Assembly: GCA_001465935.1 (NCBI GenBank)
Contig: LNKV01000040.1
Span: 372,001 to 436,000 of the forward strand
Reading direction: 5' to 3'
From: Clarireedia homoeocarpa
Lineage: Eukaryota > Ascomycota > Leotiomycetes > Helotiales > Rutstroemiaceae
Length of the DNA stretch: 64,000 nucleotides
Shown here: positions 46,029-56,799 of the stretch, in pieces
How positions within the stretch are numbered: the first letter of the stretch is position 1
How the letters are laid out: every line of letters starts with the position of its first letter
Notes under the pieces: generated by a model
What the model saw: only the letters and a program-made list of their open reading frames with translations
Database searches by the model: none
Told to the model about the DNA's origin: nothing
Made by a program: the position numbers and the translations under genes

Positions 46029-48140
46029 CTACGATTGCGTCGTTTCTTGGTTTTGTTTTTGAGAAGTAAGCTGATTACTGAGCGAGAGAACTTCGTCGGA
46101 CAATCGATTAATCTTCTCCTCCTGAGCCTTTATCTTCTCCTCCTGACTCTTCTCTTTGCTTTCCATTGCGTGAACCTTTTCAGAAAGTTGTTTAACTTTG
46201 TCTTCGAGTGATTGGACATAGACCCAAACTCGTTCCCCAGAAGCGAACAGGTTGCTGCTATCGCCACTACCCTGTTGGCTTGGAGGTCCACGATTTGGTG
46301 TAGGATTTCCAGCTTGAAACAGTGTGGTAGGGGACGTCGCAGAGAGCTGTTGCGTTGACTGTGATTGCCCGCCCCCAGGGCTATGTTGGTTCGTAATCTG
46401 GCTTCCAAGTGTAAATCTAGTATCAGGTGGGGCTAGACCGGTGAGAGCGGGTAACTTTGGCCCCTGAGTACTGTGTGGTGATGGCAGTGACATTCCTGGC
46501 GGTGAAGCTCTACCCGATTGATGACGGCCAAAGTGCTGTTGCTGAAACTGGGTTGTCAGACTGGGTGATCGTTGGCGACCGATTGCAGTAGAATCGTGAC
46601 CAAGCTGATGTGAATGCATAGCAGACGGACTAAGTGGCTTGGGGCTTTCAGTAATTCCACTCTGAGAGTACATAGAACCTCCATTGTTGTCAAGGGACAA
46701 GTTGTTGTTTGCCCCAATGACATTGTTTTGCATACTAGGTGACGTAGCAGCACTGGATGACCCCCCACGCTCAGTACTTGGGGGGTATAAGCCGCCTGTA
46801 GAAGGATTAGGTCTGAGGCCAGCAGGAGGATACGTGTTTGAGGTGCGCGAATGCGAGGTATAACTATCCTGTGCTCCGGAATTGCCAGAGCTGTGGGGTG
46901 CCTTGATGCTAGGTAGGCTGAATCGGCGATGGTCCTCCTCAGATAGCTCTGACTCATTTGGATGGGGTGTACCATTCGTGTACATTATTCCATCCATCCC
47001 GGTATCATCGCCTTCACCAGCATTGGCACTGTCGAAGTCTTCCTCGCCGCCGAAGCTACCCATGCTAGCTCTTCTACCTGCGCAACCACCAAGGCCTTTA
47101 CTGTGACGGGCCAGAGCATCGCCACGCGCAAACTTCCGATCACATTTTGGACAAATATGTGGCCGCTCTCCAGTATGTAGCTTCATATGGCGCTTCAAAT
47201 CATGCAATCTGCGGAAACGCATGGAACAAGACTGGCATACATAAGGTTTTTCTTGACTGTGGGTCAGGAGATGACTTTTGAGATTATGGTGGCGAGTAAA
47301 TTCAGTTTCGCAGTATGGGCATTTGTGCTTCTTTTGGGATGGCGACCTTGGTGCGAGTTGTTGGCTATGTCCAGGCATAGGTAAGCTCATACCGCGTGGA
47401 GGATACTGCGATGGATCAACCTGTGCCAGATTGCCGGGAAACGATAATGCTTTGTTTCCAGATTGCTCATCTGTCGTTCGGAGATGATTGGTAACAGATC
47501 TACCGTCTCTATTTTCCGCCTCGATCGCATTTGTTAAAGCGGCAGGACTAGCGACAGATGTTGAATTCGCCGTGGCAGTTTGCGCCGTGCTACCTAAACT
47601 CGCAAGGCTGGTCACACTTGCCGGGCTTATCTCTGGCTTGTCATCAAATTGCATAGGGGTGGGTACTGCTATGGCGTTTGCAGCTGCAGACATGCCCTCT
47701 CTCATAGCAGTCGTGGCGGCAGGAGCATCTTGCGGTTTGCTCATGCTAATACCTCCACCTGCTAAAAGAGATGTCAGAGCCTTATGGCCCGGGTTTTCGC
47801 TCATGGCAGCTGCTTGATTCTTCTCTATCTCTTGTCTCTTTCGCCGTTCGTCTTCGAATGCTGCCGTTCCGGTAAGAGGTATCGCGGCAAAACCAGGCGA
47901 CAATGCACCATCAAAGCGCGGTGATTTTGCAGGCGATACTCCCAACCCCGCGTTAGCAATTGATGTCAGATTCTCCGGAACCTGAGTCTGCTCCGGTCGA
48001 CTCCGCTTCAATGACTTCGTTCTCGTAGGATCGGGTTCTGGATGATTTGGATTGGTGGTAGATGGTGTGGCGGCGGGGTCTGATAACTTCGCGGTAAAGA
48101 CAGGTGCCGTCGCAGGAATTGCTCCTTGTTCTGATGCCAT
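46029..48140 (-). CDS. C2H2 zinc-finger transcription factor with C-terminal coiled coil
   Basis: One frame of 703 residues. Three adjacent zinc fingers occupy about residues 268-350. The first two are ordinary C2H2 (CPYC...HHNLKSHLLTH and CQSC...LHDLKRHMKLH), with TGERPH-type linkers. The third ends in Cys instead of the second His (CPKC...ALARHSKGLGGC), making it C2HC. Long Ser/Pro/Gln/Asn-rich regions flank the fingers, as in fungal activators. The C-terminus (about 635-695) is a heptad-rich coiled coil (SLEDKVKQLSEKV..., then repeated KIKAQEEKI), so the protein may dimerise. It is presumably nuclear and DNA-binding. I recognise the fold but not a named orthologue, so no symbol is given. 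Confidence 0.9.
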   Translation of the reverse strand: MASEQGAIPATAPVFTAKLSDPAATPSTTNPNHPEPDPTRTKSLKRSRPEQTQVPENLTSIANAGLGVSPAKSPRFDGALSPGFAAIPLTGTAAFEDERRKRQEIEKNQAAAMSENPGHKALTSLLAGGGISMSKPQDAPAATTAMREGMSAAANAIAVPTPMQFDDKPEISPASVTSLASLGSTAQTATANSTSVASPAALTNAIEAENRDGRSVTNHLRTTDEQSGNKALSFPGNLAQVDPSQYPPRGMSLPMPGHSQQLAPRSPSQKKHKCPYCETEFTRHHNLKSHLLTHSQEKPYVCQSCSMRFRRLHDLKRHMKLHTGERPHICPKCDRKFARGDALARHSKGLGGCAGRRASMGSFGGEEDFDSANAGEGDDTGMDGIMYTNGTPHPNESELSEEDHRRFSLPSIKAPHSSGNSGAQDSYTSHSRTSNTYPPAGLRPNPSTGGLYPPSTERGGSSSAATSPSMQNNVIGANNNLSLDNNGGSMYSQSGITESPKPLSPSAMHSHQLGHDSTAIGRQRSPSLTTQFQQQHFGRHQSGRASPPGMSLPSPHSTQGPKLPALTGLAPPDTRFTLGSQITNQHSPGGGQSQSTQQLSATSPTTLFQAGNPTPNRGPPSQQGSGDSSNLFASGERVWVYVQSLEDKVKQLSEKVHAMESKEKSQEEKIKAQEEKINRLSDEVLSLSNQLTSQKQNQETTQS

Positions 48141-48924
48141 GAACTCGGCTGTATCGACTTTCTTGGGTTTTAAACAATCCCCTAGGGTTACTTGAGTATG
48201 TATTTGGGTACTGTGTTCATTCAGTCACGTCTGATTTGTACCAGAACACCATCTCGAGTTTTCGACAATGTATCGTGGCTGGAGAGGTGACGACTTCTAC
48301 CGGATCGCAAGGGTTCCTGAATGGTATTAGAAACAATTGCCCCATGGCATGCGACCACTATGATAAACATACGAACTGTGCGATTCAAGTAGATAGCAGA
48401 TTATGAATATATTGATTGACCTGGGCGGTTTGCGAAGATTTTGAGTAAGATGGGTTATCCAGGGCTATGGCGAGTTTACTGAACATAATCAAGCAGACAG
48501 GATAAGTGACAGGTTCAACGGGTATTTGGTACTTGAGAATGAAGAAAGGAAGAAACCAAGCAATGGCGAGCATCCAAATGCAAATGTCGGTCAATTACGT
48601 GATCCCTCTGTACGCAATGGATGGAGAGGAGAAAGAGGCAGCAGCTGGAAGGAGAAGAAGTTGAAGCTGAAGGCTGACCATTGAAAGTCGAAAGTGAGTG
48701 AGTGAGGCGCAATCAGATTCAAAAGTCACTGTGGACGCCATGAGTTAGCGCCACTTTTCAAATTTCAAGCCTCCTCAAGGCTTAGCTTGCCTTTTTTTAT
48801 TCCCTTCTCTCCTTGTCACAGCAACAGAGACTAGAACCAAGCGGGCAAAGGACGACGTTTGGGACATAAATAAATGGTAAATCCGTGTAAATGGCTCGGT
48901 GGAATATTTAGGGAAACAGGCAAA

Positions 48925-48990
48925 CAGGTAAATAGGTAAATAGGTAAATAGGTAAATAGGTAAATAGGTAAATAGGTAAATAGGTAAATA
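48925..48990. repeat. (GGTAAATA)n octamer array
   Basis: About eight near-perfect tandem copies of an eight-base unit, with degenerate copies just before 48925. Confidence 0.95.
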
Positions 48991-49307
48991 CGCATAATGA
49001 GCCGACATATACGTGGGGATCCTCAGTATGGCGTGTAAGGTGATGGCTGGAGCGAGAAGAAGAGGCCGGAACGACACGGTTCTCGCGAGATGCTAGTCAT
49101 TAGGACTTCAATTATCAACTATACGAGGCATATGTTCCCAGCGCGCACCCACCTTGACAACAAACAGTCAACTGCAAGAGACTTTCATACACAACCGTAC
49201 CTCTCAACCTCCGTTGGCGGCGTCGCTGCTGTGGCTGTCAACGTTCTAGCTGACCAAAAGAACAGTCTCCCAAAAAGCAGGCTTTCCCGCAGCCACCTTT
49301 GGAAAAT

Positions 49308-49324
49308 AAATAACCTTTGGAAAA

Positions 49325-49360
<36 letters not shown>

Positions 49361-49362
49361 AA
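49308..49362. repeat. (AAAT)n microsatellite
   Basis: Two copies of CCTTTGGAAAATAAATA at 49300-49334, the second running into about eight AAAT units. Confidence 0.9.
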
Positions 49363-50690
49363 AAAATCTACGCTATATTGCATTCGCTTGAACTACCTTC
49401 CTTCCAGTCGCTTTCCCTCATGCTTCCTTCCGCTTCCACTTCCACTTCCTATTCCAATCCCCGCCCTCGTCCCACCTTTACTGCTATTTCAAAATCTGAC
49501 GATCGGAGAAGCTTGTCCATCAATCAGCTGGAATCTACGACTTTTTGTATATTGAGGATCATTAAGCGACGCAATGAGAGGCGTGTACTTCGTAGGTCAG
49601 CGAATGAAAGGACGAGGGCCTCCTCACGACAATCACTTTGTCTTGGCTAAAAGAGACCAAAGAGGTTTAGCTCAGCAAAGAAGTGTTAACCCAGGCGAGG
49701 ATTTTTCAGCCACACACTTTCTAGTTCCATCTTCTCCATTCTTTCTTGTCAGGCTAATCTTGGAGTGGCCGCTACATCATTTGTTTGCATACCGATAAGT
49801 TACCACTTGCTGGACGCACAGGAAGCTCTTTTACCTCGGACAACTCAGTCAGCTCCCCGTTCATTACCCATGAAAGTACCGTCGGCGATATTCTTGTGTC
49901 TTCCTCTCCTCTTCGTTTCTATCTTGACTTGCAGTTTCATGGTTGGACCCCCAGACAATTAAGAGATGAGCCACCCTCGTTTTTGACATGGAGTTTCTTT
50001 GGTGGAGCCTATTTGTGTGCTACGCCACTGAGAAATCAGCCACGGCTGAAAATACGACAACGCCTAACCAATTGTATCACAGGCACTTCTTTTTATTCAC
50101 TCGAGGAATGACGCGCCTTTGCCTTCAACTTCAGGCTTTCTTCAGCCTCGTGGTATGACATAACGTCTCCCGGTAAGCAGCTCTACTCATAGGATGATAA
50201 TAAGGATTCAAATACGATCCAAAGGGCCATTGTGTGCTGATCTCCTGCTGTCCATGATCAATTCCAACCATGATCACATCGACTATCTCGTTCTAGATCG
50301 CCCATCTTGTGCATGGGAAGACAACGAACAGGATCTTCAAAGACGGGTTTGTAAACTTAAAGCAACGATGACATCGTTCCTGGACCATTCGAGGTCGAGT
50401 TTTCTATCAATCTAAAAAGTAGGGTCTCGAGAAATACTTGACTGGGTGCTGCCATAGCAGAGTGCAGCTTGTGGCTTATCTTTGCCGAATTCGAAATCAG
50501 TTTGATGACGATGGCACACTAATGTCAAACACATGTGCTTTCGGACCGCACGAAGCCACACTGCTGGACTGCAACCCTTCGAAGTCAAACCCAATTGTAA
50601 AGATGTGGCTAGTGTCTCTAGTCCTAGCTGGGCGAGAGAAAACAGCTCGGTATACATCAGATCATTACCGTAACAGGCAGGATCTTTTGG

Positions 50691-50767
50691 TATCCCCTTG
50701 ACTGTCATACGCGACTTCCCCACCTTATTTTTGGTGAGGTCGCGAGTAGTTGGCAGTCAAGGGGATA
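50691..50767. repeat. 77-bp imperfect inverted repeat (hairpin)
   Basis: The outer 14 bases (TATCCCCTTGACTG) pair perfectly with 50754-50767. Inner blocks CGCGAC/GTCGCG and CACC/GGTG also pair, leaving a T-rich loop of about eight bases (TTATTTTT). No gene overlaps it. Confidence 0.9.
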
Positions 50768-51145
50768 TGTGTCCCCCACGAGTTTCCTCGCTGTCTTTCG
50801 CAGAAGTGCTCCTACCTAATCAGATAATGCATAGCATGGAACAAGTGTTCCAATGATCTTCTGCCTTTGCTGGTGAAAATTTTCAGACAATCGAAAGCAT
50901 GCCCCGTCTGAAGGTTCTGAAGCAACCTCCAGAATCCTGACAGATGTGGTCTCTCTAACATTCTATGCTCCGCATAACTGCACATGTGACTAGACGACGT
51001 GTGTTCGAGGATATATGGAAGAAAGCACAATATTGAACTTCAAGCTTGGTTAAGCTCCAATGGTCGAAAGATATTTTCCAACGCTGCATCACCATCATTG
51101 TTTCAACAGCAAGTCAATATCATCCTATACACACCCAATCGACGG

Positions 51146-51972
51146 TTACTTCGGAAGCTCTTGAGTTGCCTCTCCCAGATCCTTTTCTTCCTCGGGTATG
51201 TAATCTTCAGCCTCCATGAAAAAGACCCCTATTGGACTTTTCCCCATGCCTCCGCCTCTTGTCTCCGTGATCTCTGACTCTATCAATGTCGTATCATCCT
51301 CTGCAAATGTGAATATCCTGTAATCGGCATTTGCATATTTTCTGTTGCTGACAGCGGTACGCAGAAATGCCGAGTGTGACACAACAGCAATGACTTTCTC
51401 GGGCCGATCTTTCAACCATTGCTTAGCTGTAATACCTCGCTTGATCAAGGCAGCCTTCGAAAACTCGTAGAGTCCGGACTTGGCTGGGAACAGAGGATCA
51501 ACGACTGACCAGTCAAATTGTGGCCACTCCTTTTCCATGACTTCAATGGATGATCCGGTATCACAAGGTTGATCCGAATTCTCTTGCCATTCAGCTCGTA
51601 GAATGACAGGAGTTCCTCGCTTCATCAGCCATCCGAGACTTTGCTGAGCTGTCTGCAGAGTTCGTTTCATTGGGCTCACAACGATAAGTTCGATTTCCTG
51701 AGCGAGAGGAAGGTCATTCTGAAGATGCTTGGCCAGTTCATCACATTGTGCTCCGAACCCAAGTTCAGTCAGCTCCGGATCGTGTAGCTGATAGTTTTGT
51801 ACTCAAAGTGTTAGTCTGGGCTCCAGTTACAGATGATAATATTGCAGGGTGACTTATGAGACACATCTTGTGTGAGCTGTTAGATGTAATTCTTCTCAAG
51901 GATGAATTGAGTTGTGGTACACATACTGTGAAGGGCCTGCGCATGTCTTATGAGAATAATAGTCGGTGCCAT
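51146..51972 (-). CDS. Histidine phosphatase (phosphoglycerate mutase) family protein
   Basis: Two exons, 51972-51927 and 51801-51146, give 233 residues with a closed frame. The N-terminal motif LIRHAQALH carries the phospho-acceptor His, and the second catalytic His is in VVSHSAFLR. The Arg pair of the family is present (RHA and SPMKRTLQTA). The DPELTELG segment after the splice is typical of fungal cytosolic members. The intron is 125 bases, longer than most here, and its acceptor (TTTGAG) is weak, so a small extra exon cannot be excluded. The family removes phosphate from small molecules or proteins; the substrate is unknown. Divergent from the STK19-like gene. Confidence 0.85.
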
Positions 51973-52381
51973 ATTGATCACAGCCCGAAGTAAACTTCGC
52001 AGAAGTTGTGTGATGATCGAGAGTGGACGTCGAAAGGTATCTAGTGATGCTTTCTCATTAGGTACAGTAGACAGTCAACCTATTTCTGGCCAGCTGTCCT
52101 CACCCTACCGAGTATCTCAATCCGATTTGAGCTTTCGCGGTGTGCTTCTAAAGTTCCATATGTGGTCTTTCGGTACTGAAGAGTCACTTTGTACAATCTG
52201 TGTCGGTGTACCTAGCCGGGAGAAAAGGTGCTGGCGCCTTCTGGCAATCATTATGTTTGGATCGGCACACACTATGCCGAGATTCCGTGCATGCAATCCG
52301 ATAAGATAAGCAGCACTACGTTCGAGTCGCAGATTGTCTCTCTCCCACACTACCCACAAGGCTACATAATTCATCTACAGC
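51973..52381. promoter_or_regulatory. Divergent promoter region between the histidine phosphatase and STK19-like genes
   Basis: 409 bases lie between opposite start codons. No coding frame with family features is present. Confidence 0.6.
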
Positions 52382-53551
52382 ATGAGTCTTTACCGTTCTG
52401 CTGCACTTTCAAGTCGAATAAAGAAGGCGAAGTCAGTATCATTAAAAAGAAGTTCGTCATCACTATTTACTTCGCGTCCTCAAGGAAAACCAACACAACG
52501 ATCCAAATCTATATCAGAAACCACAGATGATGAAGACTTCCTCGACGAAAGACTTGATGACATTGGACTTGTCAGAGCTTTGGCCACCGATCTCACTTTG
52601 CGAGATGTCGCGCAAGCCATTCAATATATAAGAGAGAAGATGTGGACCAAAATGCCAGAGCAAAGGTCGGGAATGAACTCGACACGAATCGCGGAAGTGC
52701 TCAACTTTCGAAAGGGTTTGCCACCCGTTGTGACGGTGTCGCACGTTCAAGCACTATTGAACTCACCCACAACCATTGAGAGAGAGATCGCCGAACTTTC
52801 ACAAGGAGGAGCAATAAGAAAAGTAGTTGTTGGCTCCAGGGGCAGTCTCGGGGAAGTTTTAATCCTCATGAAGGATCTTGAAACCATGGTCGAAAAGAGC
52901 AATCTTGATAGAAATTTGAAGGAAGAATTCCTAAAACTTCTGCAGGATCATCCAACAGCGCTGAAATTTCCCAGATCACAGTTCTCGGAGGAAAGCGCTA
53001 GGGCTTTCATATATGCTGGCTTTCTTACTTCATCGGCTTCCCATTATACGACCACGGATCATTTCTCGCGTCCTGGTGATGATTCTAGAGGAACTCTAAC
53101 GTCGCTAAACAATATCTCGAGAGCAGCGTCAGGCTCTATGGCTGCTGTGGGCGGCGAAGGAGCAGTCCATACTTCTGGAGGGAGCGGTGGCGGTGCTCGA
53201 TTAGCAGGGCATGGAGATTTCTCATTGTCTCTTCCTGGGACAGGGCATTTCCTAAAATTATTGAGCGGTGCTCGCGCTCACTTCGTCTCTTTGTTAGCGA
53301 AATCAAAATATCGTGAAGCACCGGAATCGCTTCTACGGCAACGCTGGGATGGCGGGATTGAAAGTGATGGTGTAGCAAGTGCTGCAAAAAGAAGTAGGGG
53401 AGAGTTCGCAGGAGCTCTCCCTGGCAAGACTAGAAAATGGAAACAGCATTATGGCCTTTCTTTCGAATGGACACTGGAAGAGTGTGTCAGCGCTGGTTTG
53501 GTTGAGGTTTTCGATACTAGAAGCATTGGTCGGGGCGTTCGTGCCTTGTAG
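52382..53551 (+). CDS. STK19-family winged-helix protein
   Basis: A single 389-residue frame. After a basic Ser/Arg-rich N-terminus (about 1-45, nuclear-targeting-like) and an acidic patch, the STK19 domain (PF10494) spans roughly residues 60-385. It includes LNFRKGLPPVVTVSHVQALL, ELSQGGAIRKVVVGSRG and a C-terminal LSFEWTLEECVSAGLVEVFDT block. The fold is made of winged helices. Despite the human name, the family lacks kinase motifs, and none are seen here. The human protein binds DNA and acts in transcription-coupled repair. A Gly/Ser-rich insert at about 245-285 is longer than I would expect and is probably a loop. Confidence 0.85.
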   Translation: MSLYRSAALSSRIKKAKSVSLKRSSSSLFTSRPQGKPTQRSKSISETTDDEDFLDERLDDIGLVRALATDLTLRDVAQAIQYIREKMWTKMPEQRSGMNSTRIAEVLNFRKGLPPVVTVSHVQALLNSPTTIEREIAELSQGGAIRKVVVGSRGSLGEVLILMKDLETMVEKSNLDRNLKEEFLKLLQDHPTALKFPRSQFSEESARAFIYAGFLTSSASHYTTTDHFSRPGDDSRGTLTSLNNISRAASGSMAAVGGEGAVHTSGGSGGGARLAGHGDFSLSLPGTGHFLKLLSGARAHFVSLLAKSKYREAPESLLRQRWDGGIESDGVASAAKRSRGEFAGALPGKTRKWKQHYGLSFEWTLEECVSAGLVEVFDTRSIGRGVRAL

Positions 53552-54058
53552 ATACCTTATCGCAATAGGAAGATCCATGCGAGACTGCCCTCGTTTAATC
53601 TCGATCCTCCACTCATAAGTTACTATGTTCGAGGTTTGAGATTGATTTAGACATGTGAGATGTACAGTATGTTTTGCAGACATATGGCAAGAATTGCATG
53701 CGTTAGTCTAGGCCTTACAAGCTCCATACAATCATTAACTTACTATAGAAGGTTATTGTATGCGGAGACCACCTAGCGTAAGTGGGGGAGTAAGGGTATG
53801 TTCAGCAACGGATAACATTAGATCTTCACCACTATGTGAACAGCGCTCAACTACTCAACTTGGCCCTTTTTTCCTGTCCAGCACTTTTATTTTTCCACAA
53901 TCAACCATAATTAAAGCTTCACATCGCTGATCATCGGCTGCTCTTCGCAGTTACACCTACTAATAAATCAAGCAGCACTATTCGATGGTGAGTATACCAT
54001 TTATTTGACAGGGCCATCCATTCCTTCCGGGACATATCCTAGAAATCAATAAAGCACA
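53552..54058. other. 3' flank of the STK19-like gene
   Basis: No supported gene. An ATG followed at once by a GTGAGT donor-like sequence occurs at about 53984, so a first exon of the following doubtful gene is possible. Confidence 0.5.
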
Positions 54059-54182
54059 ATGACAGAAACATCTTTTATCCGTTGGTCAACGTCAACATGG
54101 ATCAATAAAGTTCTCGGTAGAAAACCCCTTTTCAACGCACGCTCCGTGGGGGTCGCGAAGGATCAAGCCTTTTGGGCCACTC

Positions 54183-54680
54183 ATGGTCGAGAATGATAAA
54201 AATTCGAAAACTGCGATACGGGCAGGTTGTCCTCATTCGCCCTTAATCCCTGAGCCTTTTTATATTGCCCCTCGCACTGGAAAATTCCGAGCAACCTATT
54301 ATGACCATTACCACGTTCACGAGCATGGCGACAATGAGGGGAGAACAGAGTATGTGCTTGCAATTGGTAAGATTCCTTTGATTGTGGGAATGGCCCTTCG
54401 GCCATGCTTATACGTGCTAGGACTCGAAAAGACGTTGGGCGTGGAGCTATCTTGTGAGGAACGAAGAAGGCGTATTGAACAAGCGGTACGGGAAGTACAG
54501 CTATACCTGCAAGGTACCAACTATTGCTCTTCTTATCAGGGCATGCGCATGTTTGATAGCTCCCAGCTCGTCAAACACGTACTGTCTTACGATGCAAAAA
54601 AGAAGCCTCTGAAGTACAGAGAACTCGAGAGGGGTGCTGCAACGTCCTTCGCAATAAGATGCTCCATTTCCAGTGAGTAA
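54183..54680 (+). CDS. Hypothetical protein, orphan and possibly frameshifted
   Basis: 165 residues with balanced composition and a tyrosine/charged-residue mix that looks more protein-like than nearby frames (IPEPFYIAPRTGKFRATYYD, EERRRRIEQAVREVQLYL). I recognise no family. A second frame starts at ATG 54059 and gives about 45 plausible residues up to a stop at about 54196, overlapping this frame by a few codons. A one-base indel could therefore have split a longer gene. A GTGAGT donor at 54673 could join this frame to another open frame (from about 54713, 40-base intron) with Cys-rich sequence to 55038. None of these joins is proven. Confidence 0.35.
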   Translation: MVENDKNSKTAIRAGCPHSPLIPEPFYIAPRTGKFRATYYDHYHVHEHGDNEGRTEYVLAIGKIPLIVGMALRPCLYVLGLEKTLGVELSCEERRRRIEQAVREVQLYLQGTNYCSSYQGMRMFDSSQLVKHVLSYDAKKKPLKYRELERGAATSFAIRCSISSE

Positions 54681-56799
54681 GATTACAAAATTCCCGTACT
54701 TAGCTACCATAGGGGTGTGTCTTTGTTCGGAGAATTGTGAATGGGGTAAAGCATGCACAATCTACTGGAATAGTGAGAGGTTACCATCCAACGTTCCTAT
54801 TCTGTGCCATTATCCATCCGTAGTTCCTGCCCAAATAACCGGTAATTTCGATATGGAAAGAACTATTTCATATCTAGTGGAGATGCTCTACGAGCCATGC
54901 CCAAAGCAACAGCGATGTTCGCCCGGAAATTCTAATAACCTGGCCCAACCGTTCAAGCTCGAGAAGAGATCCTGGAGTGTTCCATGCTTCTCAAATTTCA
55001 CCGGGGCACGCAGGGATACCGACTTGGAGCAAAAATAGCGAGATCCCCTGCCTTGAACTTTGTATGCGAGGGTTTCCCTCAGTCCCCCTCGTCCCCCTCG
55101 TCCCCCTTGTCCCCTTGGAGGAAAGAGCCGGAGCGACGAACGGGTGGAAAGAGACAGTAGGTTTTCGGCACAGCCGAGAAGGTGTGGAGGAGGGGGGACG
55201 CAGAGACGAGATACTTCGTAGACGTGCTTGGCCACCGGTCTGCATAGTGCTATGTATTCTCGTGCAGCTTTTGCACACGAAGCATTCTGCATATCTACGT
55301 CGCTTTCTCAGAAGTCCTGCACCAAATTATCCTACAGTAATCTAATCTCATTGCGCCCCCCAACCGAGCTCGGAAGCGCGTCCACCAAATTACCACACCA
55401 CCAACCGTGCAGCACGGCACATTTCTCCCCCTTGCAACCCTGTAGCACGACCCCAAGATTGATGAAGAGGTGCAGACTACCGTTCTTGTAGGCAAAGCTC
55501 CTGCTGCTCTTTCCTTCATTCGAGATTCATATCGGTAATCCTTCCTTTTATCCTACCAATACACCCCTCCGATTCCCGTTCTTTCTCGAGCTTCCGCTGC
55601 TGGCCTGCACCCTGTGGACGCGGGTTGATTTGGGGAAACGTGTAGCTCCTGCTTGCCTGCAATAGGCAAAGTACCTTCCCGATCTCACATTCATCATCTT
55701 GTCTACCTTTTTTCTCTCGACGTCTTCCGGCCCAAGCACCTGTCGGCGCATTCATCACCTAAACAACTACGACGATCGCACATTTCTACACCTCTGACCC
55801 ACCAAAAAAGTGGCAATTCTACGTCCATATCACGGCCCTTATTTGTGTTCCGTCTCAATCTCACTTGTCCCGCCAATTGACGGCGTTCTGTGTTACGTTT
55901 GCACTACCTATCAAGCTACAACTTTTCTTATACTTCACTTATCGCGAATTTTGCCTTTCTGGACTCGCAGATTTATAATTGATTCACTATCGCCCGACTG
56001 CCATTCGAGCTGGAACGTACAATATAACACCTGGAATACCGAAACGAGGTAGAAACGCTGTTCGACACACCTCTTCCACTGGGTTTGGACTCTCAGCCAT
56101 CATCCAGTCGCATCAAATCGGATCTCTGGCTACCACTGTTCCCTGGGCTGCGTTTTAACGACACACAAGAACCTGTAGAACTCGGAGTGCATTGAATGCA
56201 TGAACACGACGCCAGCTATAACTTGTCAACGGCTCCCGGTTGCAGAGTGGTCGGGGTAATTCATTCTCGACTGTGGCACCTAGCATTGCTGTGAGAGAGA
56301 ACCTGCATATCCTGAGGAGGGTCGTCCGAAGGTGCTTTAGGAACTGATTCAAGAATTCTGCGAAGGCACGCGGTTTCTGGTGCTTGAATTTAGATTTTGT
56401 AAGGTTATTTCAACTCGTGCTTTGGCTTTTGAAACGATATCTTTTGAAGATCAACTCGCATGAGTACATCTGATCTAGCTTTTTTGTGCCGATCATTGGG
56501 CGTGTGCACTAACAATCCGAACAGGTCCAGTATATCTGATATGCCCGAACAAAAACCTTGACAGGTTTATCGCCGTTTCACCCCCTCGTAGTCGGTCCTG
56601 CAGATTATACAATACTCATTACTACGGAAAAGCCCTACTAGGATATCAGTCTCTCGGACATCTGAGGTCGAGTTTGTTCTTGGTAGATCAGTTCAATGAG
56701 AATCTAGGCCGTCTTGCACTCACCGTTATCACAAATTCACTGAACCGTACTGCGTGCAGGACCACTCTTTCATTATTTTCAACAATTCGATCAACAATC
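54681..56799. other. Gene-poor stretch and kinesin leader
   Basis: An open frame at 54673-55038 is discussed with the orphan ORF. A short (TCCCCCTCG)-like repeat lies at 55080-55115. The right-hand kilobase should contain the promoter and a long 5' UTR of the kinesin gene. No other supported gene. Confidence 0.5.
55080..55115. repeat. (GTCCCCCTC)n short tandem repeat
   Basis: Four degenerate nine-base copies. The complementary strand is G-rich. Confidence 0.8.

Larger units (their letters stand above)
48141..51145. other. 3-kb gene-free stretch with simple repeats and a hairpin
   Basis: This lies upstream of the zinc-finger gene (minus strand) and probably contains its promoter and a long 5' UTR at the left. 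It contains an 8-base repeat array (48925-48990), an (AAAT)n tract (49308-49362) and a 77-base inverted repeat (50691-50767). The open frames at 49090-50111 and 50438-50701 lack family features. Confidence 0.55.

Noticed and set aside
56674..56799. Upstream in-frame start for the kinesin
   Set aside because: The 42 extra residues do not resemble kinesin N-termini, and the ATG at 56800 gives the customary start. A longer form cannot be fully excluded.
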